Source: Deltaproteobacteria bacterium (lineage in GTDB: Bacteria > Myxococcota_A > Polyangia > Polyangiales > JADJMO01). From it: 64,000 nt of DNA. A model generated the notes under the pieces. The model was not told the origin of the DNA. It saw only the letters and a list, made by a program, of their open reading frames with translations, and did not search any database. Within the stretch, counting starts at the first letter, position 1. The number at the start of each line of letters is the position of its first letter. The stretch lies in the NCBI GenBank assembly GCA_025363655.1, contig JANYDK010000014.1:43042-107041 (forward strand), in the 5' to 3' direction. The position numbers and the translations under genes are program-made. Shown piece by piece: positions 9,258-16,978 of the stretch.

Positions 9258-10271
9258 CTATTTTTTCGGTGGTTTCGCGTTCGACGAAGGCCCGCCGGGC
9301 TTCGGCGCCGCGAGCCCGAGTTGCTGTTCGAGACGAAGCACGTGGGCCGCCGCGAGCTTGCGATAGCGATCGCTCGGCCACGCTTGCTGCAAGTATTTGT
9401 CGAACGCCTGGATGGCCGCGAGGAGGTGCAGCTCGCGATCGATCTCGTCTGTGGACTTCTCGGCCCACGCCTGTTCACCGAGCGCGCGATACCAATGCAC
9501 CTCCCACGACGGCTCGAAGAAGACGTCGGGGGACTCGAGCTGTGAAAACGATGGGTCGGTCGCGATCGCCTGCTTGGCGTCCTCGAGCGCGCCCCAGCCG
9601 TCGCCCGCGCGATCGCGAATCACCGCCATCGTCCAGCGCACGAGCGTGCTGTCGGGATCGATCTGGAGCGCTTCTTCACCGGCCTCGAGCGCGAGGTCGA
9701 GCTGCCCGAGCCCCATGCGCGCTTCGGCGAGGTTGCCGAGGACGACGTGGCGACCGTAGGGCGAGTCTTCGAGGGGGAGCGCGCGCAGGTACGCAGCGAC
9801 CTCGCGATCGCGTTGACCGAGGTGGGCGTGGCTGATTGCGAGCGAGAACCACGCGTCCTCGGCACCTGGATGCGCATCACCGGCGAGCGCGAGCGCTCCC
9901 TCGAGGACCGGCACCGCGCGAGAGTAATCGGCGAGCTCGACGAGCACGCGACCGAGATCGAGACGCAGCCGCGCATCGTTGCTCGTCTCTGCGCCGTAGC
10001 GCACGAGGAGCGCGCGGGCGTTGACGAGGAGCGCGTTGGCCTCGCCTGCATGCGGACCATGCAAGCCACCTTCGCTGAGCGCGCTCTGCACCAGCTCCAT
10101 CGCCCACGCATGCGCGAACGCCAGCTCGGACGGCGGCGGCAGCGATTTTGCCGCTGGATCGTCCCACATCGAGACCGGCTTCGCTTCGGCAGGCGCCGTC
10201 GAGAGAACGCTCGCGAGACCGCTGGCCACCACGAGCGCGACGAGCGGGGCGAGCCGCAGCGTGAACCTCAC
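9258..10271 (-). CDS. Exported TPR-repeat protein
   Basis: A 337-residue protein with a signal peptide (FTLRLAPLVALVVASGLASV ending near TAPAEA) followed by tandem TPR-like helices (LGRVLVELADYSRAVPVLEG; AWFSLAISHAHLGQRDREVA; GNLAEARMGLGQLDLALEAG; AVIRDRAGDGWGALEDAKQA). It is predicted to be periplasmic and to act as a protein-interaction scaffold; no catalytic motif is seen. The GTG at 10271 is chosen because its GTGA overlaps the stop of the upstream TPR gene, implying translational coupling, and because the signal peptide starts there. The longer frame upstream is Arg/Glu-rich and would lie inside the neighbouring gene. The C-terminus is Pro/Lys-rich. Confidence 0.82.
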   Translation of the reverse strand: MRFTLRLAPLVALVVASGLASVLSTAPAEAKPVSMWDDPAAKSLPPPSELAFAHAWAMELVQSALSEGGLHGPHAGEANALLVNARALLVRYGAETSNDARLRLDLGRVLVELADYSRAVPVLEGALALAGDAHPGAEDAWFSLAISHAHLGQRDREVAAYLRALPLEDSPYGRHVVLGNLAEARMGLGQLDLALEAGEEALQIDPDSTLVRWTMAVIRDRAGDGWGALEDAKQAIATDPSFSQLESPDVFFEPSWEVHWYRALGEQAWAEKSTDEIDRELHLLAAIQAFDKYLQQAWPSDRYRKLAAAHVLRLEQQLGLAAPKPGGPSSNAKPPKK

Positions 10272-11299
10272 GGGACCTTCGGCTTCGGCTTCGCGACGTC
10301 GGCCTTGCCGAGCTTGGCGATGTGCTCCTTCGCGTGGTTCGCCCACACGCGCTTGTCACCGCCCTGCGCGAGGTACGCTTTCCAACCTTCGAGCGCGGCC
10401 ACGGGATCGGTCGACTCGAGGCCGATGGCGCGGAAGGCGAGCGCCTCTTCCGGCGAAGGCAGGCGCGCGCGCACCTCGCTGTTGATTTCGGTCGGCACGC
10501 CCTTGGTGGTGGCGATGTTGGCGGCGAGCTCCTTGGCTTGATCGACATCACCGCGACGATCGAGCGCGAGGGCGAGCGCGAGGCCCGCGATGCGTTGGAT
10601 GTCGCGCGACGGCTCGCTCTTCGCGCGCGACTCGCGGAGGATGGCGACCGCCTCGTCGAGCGCCTTGGGACCGCCCTCGAAGGCCAGTGCGCCGGCCGCG
10701 AGGTAGGCGAGGCCGGCAGCGTCGCACTCATTTTTCACGCCGCAGAGCCCTTGCGGGCCACTGACGCGCGGGAGGAGCGCGCGATAGATTTTGCGCGCGT
10801 CGTCGAGGCGCCCGAGCCGCACCAGCGCCGCGCCGTAGTCGTCGAGGGTCTCGGCGTCGTCGAGCGCGCGCGGCTCGAGCTCACGCGCCTTCTCCAGCGA
10901 TGCTGCTGCGTCCGACGACTTTCCCCAACGCGCGTTGGCCTCGCCGCGCACCACCCAGGGCCCGGCGAAACCCGGCGTCAGCTTCTCGGCTTTGTCGGCG
11001 AGCCCGATGGCGACCGCGTATTTCTGATCGCGGAAGGCCTCGACGCCCTGCTGCAGGACGCGGCAATGCTCGGCGAGCACCGGCACCTTCGCCGACTCCC
11101 AGATGTTGCTCGAGGAGACGTCGCCTCCCCCTGCGCTCTTGTAGAGCGGCGCGCATTCGGGCGCCTTGCGGGCGAGCCAACTCGACGACGCACCGACGAC
11201 GCCGACCTTGGGTGTCTGTGCAATGGCCGAGGGCGCCAGCACGAGGCCAGCGAGCCCGAAGAGCCCCAGGACCGGCGCGAGACGACGCGAGAGAGTCAC
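10268..11299 (-). CDS. Exported TPR-repeat protein, first gene of a pair
   Basis: A 343-residue protein with a signal peptide (LSRRLAPVLGLFGLAGLVLA then PSAIAQ) and TPR repeats in the middle (AFRDQKYAVAIGLADKAEKL; ARWGKSSDAAASLEKARELE; YGAALVRLGRLDDARKIYRA). Two cysteines flank the repeat region (CAPLY...HCRVL and CGVKNECD), consistent with a periplasmic site. It overlaps the following TPR gene by four bases (GTGA), so the two proteins probably work together in unequal or equal stoichiometry. The GTG at 11299 is preferred because the signal peptide begins there and a TAGACT element ends seven bases upstream; the longer in-frame start at 11398 would overlap prfB. Role unknown. Confidence 0.8.
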   Translation of the reverse strand: MTLSRRLAPVLGLFGLAGLVLAPSAIAQTPKVGVVGASSSWLARKAPECAPLYKSAGGGDVSSSNIWESAKVPVLAEHCRVLQQGVEAFRDQKYAVAIGLADKAEKLTPGFAGPWVVRGEANARWGKSSDAAASLEKARELEPRALDDAETLDDYGAALVRLGRLDDARKIYRALLPRVSGPQGLCGVKNECDAAGLAYLAAGALAFEGGPKALDEAVAILRESRAKSEPSRDIQRIAGLALALALDRRGDVDQAKELAANIATTKGVPTEINSEVRARLPSPEEALAFRAIGLESTDPVAALEGWKAYLAQGGDKRVWANHAKEHIAKLGKADVAKPKPKVP

Positions 11300-11306
11300 G
11301 CCCAAG

Positions 11307-11312
11307 AGTCTA
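11307..11312 (-). promoter_or_regulatory. Putative -10 element (TAGACT) for the TPR gene pair
   Basis: On the minus strand TAGACT ends seven bases before the GTG at 11299. It would give a leaderless mRNA and supports choosing that start. Confidence 0.45.
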
Positions 11313-11359
11313 GCGCACGCTGCTCGCGCAAGGTGCGCGAGGTGTGCTAGAGAACGGCC

Positions 11360-12509
11360 ATGCTCGCCGAGACGCGCGCCACCCTCACGGACCTGCAACA
11401 GCGCCTCACGACGCTAAGGGGGCATCTTTGACTTCCCTACGCTCAAGCGGAAGCTCGAAGAGCTGAACGAACGCGCCGGCGCCCCAGGCTTCTGGGACGA
11501 CGCCAACAAGGCGCAGGTCATCCTTCGCGAGCGCTCGGACGTCGAAGAGAAGGTCAACTCGATCGAGAAGCTCGAGCGCGAGGTGACCGACGGCGTCGAG
11601 CTCTTGGAGATGGCGGCGGCCGACGGCGGCAAGGAAACCGAGGCCTTCGAGGCCGAGATCGTCAAGCAGCTCCCCGGCTTCGGCCAACGGATGCGCCAGC
11701 TCGAGCTCTCGCGCATGCTCAGCGGCAAGGCCGACAAGGCGAACGCGATCGTCGAAATCCACCCCGGCACCGGCGGCACCGACGCCAAAGACTGGGCGCA
11801 GATGCTCCTGCGCATGATGCTTCGCTACTGCGAGCGACGTGGCTGGAAGACCGAGGTCGTCGACTACCAAGAAGGTGACGAAGCGGGCATCGACGGTGCC
11901 GCGTTCACCGTCGCCGGTTCGTACGCGTACGGCTTCCTCCGTGCCGAGCACGGCGTGCACCGACTCGTACGCATCAGCCCCTTCGACGCCAACGCGCGTC
12001 GGCAAACGGCCTTCGCCGCGGTCGAGGTCACGCCGGACAGCGACGAAGAGATCGACATCGTCGTCAAGGACGAAGACCTCCACACGACGACCATGCGCGC
12101 CGGCGGCAAGGGCGGACAGAACGTCAACAAGGTCGAGACGGCGGTGCGCATGACGCACATTCCGTCGGGCATCGTCGTCGTCTGTCGCGCCGAGCGCTCG
12201 CAGCTGCAGAACCGACTGACGGCCAAGAAGATGCTGAAGGCCAAGCTCTACGAGCGCGAGCTCGCGCGGCGAGAAGCCGAGGCGGCCGCCTACAACGCGA
12301 CCAAGAGCCAAATCGCTTGGGGCAGCCAAATCCGCAGCTACGTCCTCGCGCCCTACCGGATGGTGAAAGATCACCGCACCGGCCACGAGAACGGCAACAC
12401 CGACGCGGTCCTCGACGGCGATCTCGATCCGTTCGTCGAAGATTATCTTTTGGCGGCGGCAGGCGGCACGCTTGGACGGGGCGGCGGCGGCAGCGGCGAC
12501 GACATGTAA
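11360..12509 (+). CDS. prfB: Peptide chain release factor 2, expressed by programmed +1 frameshift
   Basis: RF2 reads UGA and UAA stop codons on the ribosome. The first 23 codons (11360-11428) run into an in-frame TGA at 11429. A +1 slip at CTT|TGA-C then continues at 11430 for 359 residues. The upstream AGG-GGG (11417-11422) is the internal Shine-Dalgarno that stimulates the shift, spaced as in the classic prfB site. The tripeptide anticodon SPF ([13 protein letters not shown]) marks it as RF2, and the [16 protein letters not shown] loop holds the catalytic GGQ. Total length about 382 residues. High RF2 allows termination at the TGA and low RF2 favours the shift, giving autoregulation. An annotation pipeline would likely call only the downstream part or a pseudogene. 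Confidence 0.95.
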
Positions 12510-12548
12510 TCGGCTTCGCGGAAGCTCGCGAGAAGCACGCTTCTGCGG

Positions 12549-12554
12549 TACTTT
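12549..12554 (+). promoter_or_regulatory. Putative -10 element (TACTTT) for leaderless start at 12561
   Basis: TACTTT ends six bases before the ATG at 12561, in a short A/T-rich patch (12541-12560) that stands out from the GC-rich surroundings. Confidence 0.4.
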
Positions 12555-12560
12555 CTTTCG

Positions 12561-14033
12561 ATGCGTCGCCCGTCCGAGAGCTCGAGCTCGCTGCAGACGC
12601 TGTCCCTCCTCAAACTGGGAGGGCTCGGAGCGCTCGGAGTGCTGGCGTTCACTGCGCTCACGGCGCTCGCTCCGCTCTCCGAGGCCGACTTGCTCGATCC
12701 GACGGTGGCGCAAACCATCGCCATCGGAGACGGTGGCGCCGCTTGGACGACCACCCGCGGTGGACCGACGCGCGCCGGCGTCGCGCAGATGTTGCCGCTC
12801 TTGCCGATGCGCAAGTCGACGATGCTCGCCCCGGCGCCGATCGTCAGCAGCTTCGGCGGTCCGCTCGTCACCGCCAACGGCGGCGTCATCGTCGTCATCA
12901 ACAAGGGTGGCTCGTCGGCCGGCACCGAGCTCTACCTCGACGAGCTCCCTCTCGAAGGCGGCAAACCGCGCGCTGAAACGCGCATCGGCGACACCATCGC
13001 GGCCTCGCCGATCCTCCTCGCCAGCGGCGTGCGCGTCGTCGTCACCCAACGCGGACACGCGCTCGGCATCGAGGGAAGTGGCACCGTTCGCTTCGACACT
13101 GATCTCGCGCCGACCAACAAGAGTGTCGCGAAGGTCGGCCTCGCGCCCCTCCCTGGCGGCGGCTTCTCGGTCGCGCTCACCGACGAAATCGTCGAGCTCG
13201 ACGGCGCCGGCACCATCGTCGATCGCGTGCGCATCTCGCTCTCGCCGACTGCGCTTTCGGTGCGCGAAAACGGCGAAGTACTCGGCGTCACCGTGAGCGG
13301 CGATCTCTACGCCTGGCGCGCCGGACGTGCGCTCCATCTCATCGGTACCTTCGGCGAGAAGAACGCCGCCAGCACCGGCGTCTTCACGGGCGTCGCCGTC
13401 TGCCCCGACGGACCGATCCTCGACGGCGTCACCAACCCCCTCCCCGGCCAGCGCAAAGAGCGTGCGATCTGCGCGCTCCAATTGGCGCAAATCGTCGAGC
13501 AAATCGATCTCGCGACCGGCGCCAGGCGCGCGCTCCTGGCCAAGCCGCTGCTTCCCTTCCACACCCTCCCGGCCGTCGGACTCGGCGGCGATCTCGCCAT
13601 CGGCAGCGCCGGCGCGACGGTCGTCGGCCTCGCCATCACCGGCATGGACATCGGCCCCTTCGACGTCCCCGGCAGCGTCAGCGCGCTCGGGCTCTTCAAG
13701 GACGCCGGAGTGATCACGATTCCCACCGGCGGCAACGACATCTCCCCGCTCGTCGATCCGAGCGGCGCAGTGCTCTTCGGCGGCAGCGAAGGCCTCGCCA
13801 TCGCGCAACCTTCCGGCAGCGCAGTCACGCTCGGAAGATGCAGCGGCGAGGTCGTCGGCGTCGCCTCGGTCGCCCCCGGCAAGGTCGTGGTCGCGTGTCG
13901 CGACGGACGCATCGACGTCTACGTCGACACCGTCGTCGCCCCGCCGAAGCCGAGCGCCACCCCGAGCACGCCGACGAGCACACCCACGAGCGCGCCGACC
14001 CTGCCGATCACGGGCGGAGACGCCGGCCCGTAG
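12561..14033 (+). CDS. Membrane-anchored or exported protein with a possible beta-propeller and Thr/Pro-rich tail
   Basis: A 490-residue protein beginning with a positively charged N-terminus and one hydrophobic segment (LGGLGALGVLAFTALTALAP, about 20-40) that may be a signal peptide or anchor. The body is full of short Gly/Val/Ile strands punctuated by NG, GG and DG turns (for example PLVTANGGVIVVINKGG; NGEVLGVTVSGDLYAWRAG), suggesting a PQQ- or WD-like propeller, although no clean repeat consensus could be set. The last 35 residues are a low-complexity Pro/Thr/Ser linker (SATPSTPTSTPTSAPTLP). It follows prfB by 51 bases with a possible own promoter. Function unknown. Confidence 0.75.
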   Translation: MRRPSESSSSLQTLSLLKLGGLGALGVLAFTALTALAPLSEADLLDPTVAQTIAIGDGGAAWTTTRGGPTRAGVAQMLPLLPMRKSTMLAPAPIVSSFGGPLVTANGGVIVVINKGGSSAGTELYLDELPLEGGKPRAETRIGDTIAASPILLASGVRVVVTQRGHALGIEGSGTVRFDTDLAPTNKSVAKVGLAPLPGGGFSVALTDEIVELDGAGTIVDRVRISLSPTALSVRENGEVLGVTVSGDLYAWRAGRALHLIGTFGEKNAASTGVFTGVAVCPDGPILDGVTNPLPGQRKERAICALQLAQIVEQIDLATGARRALLAKPLLPFHTLPAVGLGGDLAIGSAGATVVGLAITGMDIGPFDVPGSVSALGLFKDAGVITIPTGGNDISPLVDPSGAVLFGGSEGLAIAQPSGSAVTLGRCSGEVVGVASVAPGKVVVACRDGRIDVYVDTVVAPPKPSATPSTPTSTPTSAPTLPITGGDAGP

Positions 14034-14103
14034 AAAGCGAACGCGCACGATGCCCACGCGACGAAAAATCGTCCGCTTGGCTCGATTCGCAGCAGATGCA
14101 GGC

Positions 14104-14131
14104 TTGACACGACCCGCAATTTCCGTAGAGT
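14104..14131 (+). promoter_or_regulatory. Sigma-70-type promoter for the tRNA pair
   Basis: A perfect -35 hexamer TTGACA at 14104-14109 and TAGAGT at 14126-14131 as -10, separated by 16 bases and lying about 55 bases upstream of tRNA-Gln. It is the best match to a housekeeping promoter noticed in the window. Confidence 0.75.
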
Positions 14132-14137
14132 GTCGCG

Positions 14138-14159
14138 CCTCACGCGGGGTTCCGCGAGG
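14138..14159 (+). other. Hairpin in the leader of the tRNA transcript
   Basis: CGCGG-GGTT-CCGCG extended by CCT/AGG with two unpaired bases, directly downstream of the promoter and followed by a T-rich stretch (14160-14170). It may be a processing or pausing signal, or a weak attenuator; this is inference. Confidence 0.5.
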
Positions 14160-14184
14160 CTTTCTCGTTTTCGCGGGGGACCAT

Positions 14185-14258
14185 TGGGGGATCGTCTAAT
14201 GGCAGGACGACGGATTCTGATTCCGTCTATCTAGGTTCGAATCCTAGTCCCCCAGCCA
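14185..14258 (+). tRNA. tRNA-Gln (anticodon CTG)
   Basis: Acceptor TGGGGGA pairs with TCCCCCA, discriminator G at 14255, and an encoded CCA at 14256-14258. The anticodon stem ACGGA/TCCGT encloses the loop TTCTGAT with anticodon CTG. The T-loop is GGTTCGAATCC. All cloverleaf parts are intact. Transcribed with tRNA-Glu from the promoter at 14104. Confidence 0.95.
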
Positions 14259-14312
14259 CCAAAGGGTTCGTGAGAGGACCTCTAGGTGTAGACGCAGTGA
14301 GTGAGCTTGCTA

Positions 14313-14384
14313 GGCCCCATCGTCTAGCGGTTAGGACATCGGCCTCTCACGCCGGTAACACGGGTTCAATTCCCGTTGGGGTCA
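14313..14384 (+). tRNA. tRNA-Glu (anticodon CTC), integration site of the element to its right
   Basis: Acceptor GGCCCCA pairs with TGGGGTC (one G-T), anticodon loop CCTCTCA with anticodon CTC, T-arm CGGGTTCAATTCCCG. The discriminator is A14384 and no CCA follows (the next bases are CGA), unlike tRNA-Gln, so CCA must be added enzymatically. The tyrosine integrase frame on the other strand ends inside this gene at 14347, so the 3' part of the tRNA is the attachment site of the adjoining element. The tRNA itself is complete. Confidence 0.95.
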
Positions 14385-15678
14385 CGAACGAAAGCCCTGG
14401 ATTCCAAGTGGATCCAGGGCTTTCGACTTTTTGAAAAGCCGAAACTCGTGGCAGAACCCGGACCAGCACCTCGGGAGGCAGTCGCGGGAACGGAGGCGTG
14501 CGGAAGGCGCCGACGCCGAGGTTACGACCGGCCGAGATATAGGCCTGCGTCATCTTGAAGTCGGTGTGCCCGCCCCGGAACTGGATGCGGATCGGGTCGT
14601 CGCCGCGGACCGCCATCCACGTGAGGCACGTGTCGCGGAGCCCGTGGAAGCGGAGCGGCAGGCGCATCGCGTCGTCCTCCACGTGGAGCGCCTCGCGCAT
14701 GACCTTCGCCGTCATCAGGTCCTTCCGTAGCAACTCGGCGCGGTCCTCGCCGGGAGGCAGCTTGAGGAGGCGCGCGGACGCGACCTCGGTGCCCTCGTCG
14801 TCGGTGACCTTGCCCAGCGCCCTCGCCTTCGCCTCCGCGATGAGGACGCGGAGGAGCGGGAGCAATGCCTTCTCGACGTCGAAGGAGCGCGCGCGCTTCG
14901 TCTTCGTCGCGCGGTCGCCGCCGGTCTCGCGATCCACCTGGCGGGCGATCGTCAGTCGCTCGTGCGCGAGGTCGACGTCGGCGACAGTGAGCGCAGCAAG
15001 CTCGCCCGCACGGGCACCCGTGTAGAGGGCAACCGCGTAGGCCCGACGCCGGTAGAGTGGCACCGCCTCGCACGACAGCAACGCAAGCGCCTCGTCGGCG
15101 TAGAGGATGGGCTTGTCCTTGTCGACGCCGCCATCGGGGCCTGCGACGTCGCGGGTGGGGTCGTCCAGCCGGACGCGGAGGGAGAGGTCCTTCGACTTGT
15201 GCGCGGCGCCGAACGCGCTCGTGACCTCGCCCCAGACGTTGTCGGCGGTCTTCCAACTGATCTCCCCGCGCTCGACGGAGGCGTCGAGGTGCCGGACGAC
15301 GCGCTCCAGGTCGTCGCGCTTCACCATGCGGATCTCCGTCGGCCCGAGGATGGGAAGAACCCACTTGCTCACCCTGCCCCGCGCGTCCTTCACCGAGGTC
15401 TGCCCCTTGGCGGCGCGGGCGTTGAAGTAGCGGACCCACCAGTCCGCGCAGCTCTCGGACTTCGGCACCTCGACGGCGTCGATCCCCTCGACCCCGCGGA
15501 GCTTGATCGCGCGCGCCATCTCCGCGGCTTTCGCGCGAGCCTGCTCCTCGGTGTACCAGGCGGGGAGCGGGACGACCTTCCGCACGCCGTCGGGGAGCGT
15601 GAGGCGGACCTTCCACTGCCCGCCCTGGAAGAAGACCGAGCCCGTCGACGGGCGCCCGCCTTTGTTCTTCGTCGTCAT
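14347..15678 (-). CDS. Tyrosine recombinase / phage integrase
   Basis: A 443-residue tyrosine recombinase that would excise and integrate the surrounding element. An N-terminal SAM-like core-binding part (about 60-180) precedes the catalytic domain. The catalytic arginine is in YTGARAGELAALTV, a Lys is in ATKTKRARSF, the HxxR motif is FHGLRDTCLTWM, the second His is in FRGGHTDF, and the nucleophile is in TQAYISAGR. The final residues (VTPTGIEPVLPA) are simply the reverse complement of the tRNA-Glu 3' half, and the residues before them read across the tRNA terminator, so the C-terminal tail is formed by the attachment site. Start at 15678 overlaps the upstream stop (ATGA). Confidence 0.93.
   Translation of the reverse strand: MTTKNKGGRPSTGSVFFQGGQWKVRLTLPDGVRKVVPLPAWYTEEQARAKAAEMARAIKLRGVEGIDAVEVPKSESCADWWVRYFNARAAKGQTSVKDARGRVSKWVLPILGPTEIRMVKRDDLERVVRHLDASVERGEISWKTADNVWGEVTSAFGAAHKSKDLSLRVRLDDPTRDVAGPDGGVDKDKPILYADEALALLSCEAVPLYRRRAYAVALYTGARAGELAALTVADVDLAHERLTIARQVDRETGGDRATKTKRARSFDVEKALLPLLRVLIAEAKARALGKVTDDEGTEVASARLLKLPPGEDRAELLRKDLMTAKVMREALHVEDDAMRLPLRFHGLRDTCLTWMAVRGDDPIRIQFRGGHTDFKMTQAYISAGRNLGVGAFRTPPFPRLPPEVLVRVLPRVSAFQKVESPGSTWNPGLSFVTPTGIEPVLPA
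14390..14432 (+). terminator. Rho-independent terminator after tRNA-Glu
   Basis: A 12-bp inverted repeat, 14391-14402 against 14412-14423 (AAAGCCCTGGAT / ATCCAGGGCTTT), extended by one G-C pair, with T5 at 14428-14432. It should end the tRNA transcript. It lies inside the integrase reading frame on the opposite strand, so it was probably brought in with the element or belongs to the attachment region. Confidence 0.85.
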
Positions 15679-16163
15679 CGCGTGCCTTCCTTCCCTGAGT
15701 CTTCGATTAGCCTCTCGACCTCGGGGCCGGTCAGGGAGAGCAGACTTTCCAATGACCTCGACACGGCGTTGATTGCCTTCCATCTCGACCTCACCTCGGC
15801 ACGCGTCCGCTCGCGCATCTCGTCCGCGTCGGCAAGTCTTTTGAACCGCGTGAGAATGGCCGCCGCTTGCTCGTTGTCGCTGTTGTCGGACCTCATCGGC
15901 GGAAGGGGTACGCCGGCGAGTTGCGCGAGGTGCTCCTCGGCAACGCGCCCAGCGTAGAGATTTACGACGCGCTCGGCTGACTCGTCCCAGCCAGCGTCGT
16001 CAGCAAGCTTCGTCGTGAACATCGTCGCGCCGTGGCCCTGTTCGGCTTGTCGGTTGATGGGCGAACGCACGCACGTGAACTCGACTTCGAGGCCGCTGCC
16101 GATGCCAACGACCGCGTGAGCCGCCTCGTGAAAGCACGTGAAGGTTCGTAGGGAGACCGTCAT
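15675..16163 (-). CDS. Orphan M41-like (FtsH-type) zinc peptidase domain protein
   Basis: A 162-residue protein consisting only of a domain resembling the protease half of FtsH. The zinc motif is FHEAAHAVVG (HExxH at about residues 12-16). The middle has NLYAGRVAEEHL, like the 'GR.AE' helix of M41. DNSDNEQAA near 107 could supply the third ligand, as the Asp in the corresponding FtsH segment does. It lacks the AAA+ unfoldase and the membrane anchor, so it would have to cut unfolded or small substrates, or act with a host ATPase. It is translationally coupled both to the RHH gene upstream (ATGA at 16160-16163) and to the integrase downstream (ATGA at 15675-15678). That placement suggests a role in regulating the element. 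Confidence 0.75.
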   Translation of the reverse strand: MTVSLRTFTCFHEAAHAVVGIGSGLEVEFTCVRSPINRQAEQGHGATMFTTKLADDAGWDESAERVVNLYAGRVAEEHLAQLAGVPLPPMRSDNSDNEQAAAILTRFKRLADADEMRERTRAEVRSRWKAINAVSRSLESLLSLTGPEVERLIEDSGKEGTR

Positions 16164-16375
16164 CGCTTGGCCGCCTTCTTCTTCGTCGTCTTGGTCTTCG
16201 TTGCCGTGGTGGCCGGTGGGCCGACCTTGATCCCTTCGGAGCGCACGTAGGTGCGGATCATCACCCGGAGCGCCTCGGTGCGGGAGCGCGTCCCGACGTG
16301 CTCGGCTATCGCGTCGAGGAAGGCGAGATCCTGCTCCGTGAACCGGAAGGCCGTTTGCTTGATCGTCGACGGCAT
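16160..16375 (-). CDS. Ribbon-helix-helix DNA-binding protein
   Basis: A 71-residue protein. Residues 4-50 (STIKQTAFRFTEQDLAFLDA then IAEHVGTRSRTEALRVMIRT) match the beta-alpha-alpha pattern of RHH/CopG repressors. The last 25 residues are a Lys/Thr-rich tail (TKTKTTKKKAAKR) likely to add non-specific DNA contact. As first gene of the RHH-protease-integrase operon it probably represses its own promoter. A TATACA element ends six bases before the ATG at 16375; an in-frame GTG at 16378 is an alternative start. Stop overlaps the next ATG by four bases. Confidence 0.82.
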   Translation of the reverse strand: MPSTIKQTAFRFTEQDLAFLDAIAEHVGTRSRTEALRVMIRTYVRSEGIKVGPPATTATKTKTTKKKAAKR

Positions 16376-16489
16376 CACTAATGTATAACACCTAGACGGC
16401 GTCCGAACAAGTCGCCTGGTCGCTGTCGCATCGAGGCAGGAGCTGGCTCGCTAACCGACAGCCACACTCGGCCAATGGTCAGGTGACGG

Positions 16490-16978
16490 TCAGGTAAGAT
16501 TCTTCAAGACGATCGACGTCGGCTCCTCTTGCGGAGGCGCCATCTGGGTCGCCGGGAATACTTGCACGATCCACATCGCTCGCTGACGCTGCCAATTCTG
16601 TTCACCGAGAAGACGGCTATCAACTCGCAATGCATAGTGCCCAGCCGCGGTCGGGAACCTGACGCCATGCACGCAGAGACGCACACGCTCGAAGCCGACC
16701 GTACTGATGACCAGAATGGGTGACCGAACCAAGTCCGTCGCTTCGTCTTCTTCAGGCGTAACCACAAGTTGCGCCTCGAATTCGGTCTCGTGCTCTTCGG
16801 GATGCACCTTCCAAATGGCGGCGACGTCATACGGCAGGCCGATTTGCGCATCGAGAGCTTCACCGTCGCGGAGCGAGGGTTGCACTGTCTCGACCAGCGA
16901 AAACAAGGTCGTGGTGTTGGTCTCTCGATCGGCGGACGTGCCCAGCGACAGTGCAAGGAAGTAGCAATTGGTCTTCAC
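16490..16978 (-). CDS. Protein of unknown function, third gene of the toxin-antitoxin-like set
   Basis: A 162-residue acidic protein with no signal peptide or membrane segment. The layout, an N-terminal strand (NCYFLALSLGTSA), a 'TLFSLVETV' segment, and a C-terminal FPTAAGHYALRVDSRLLGEQ stretch, recalls small beta-sandwich proteins of the DUF6941 kind; that link is only a visual impression. Its ATG overlaps the stop of the zinc-ribbon gene by four bases, so the two are co-translated. It ends 115 bases before the RHH start region. It may be a third component of the toxin-antitoxin-like cassette or a passenger gene. Function not recognised. Confidence 0.65.
   Translation of the reverse strand: MKTNCYFLALSLGTSADRETNTTTLFSLVETVQPSLRDGEALDAQIGLPYDVAAIWKVHPEEHETEFEAQLVVTPEEDEATDLVRSPILVISTVGFERVRLCVHGVRFPTAAGHYALRVDSRLLGEQNWQRQRAMWIVQVFPATQMAPPQEEPTSIVLKNLT

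Noticed and set aside
11406..14057. An 883-codon open frame on the minus strand across prfB and the following gene
   Set aside because: It is antiparallel to prfB and to the 12561 gene, is rich in Arg/Asp/Glu runs with no domain motif, and exists only because codon bias leaves the opposite frame open in GC-rich DNA.
14390..14424. The inverted repeat after tRNA-Glu as an attachment core
   Set aside because: It is followed by T5 in the tRNA's direction, so a terminator is the simpler reading; attachment cores at tRNAs normally lie in the tRNA 3' end itself.
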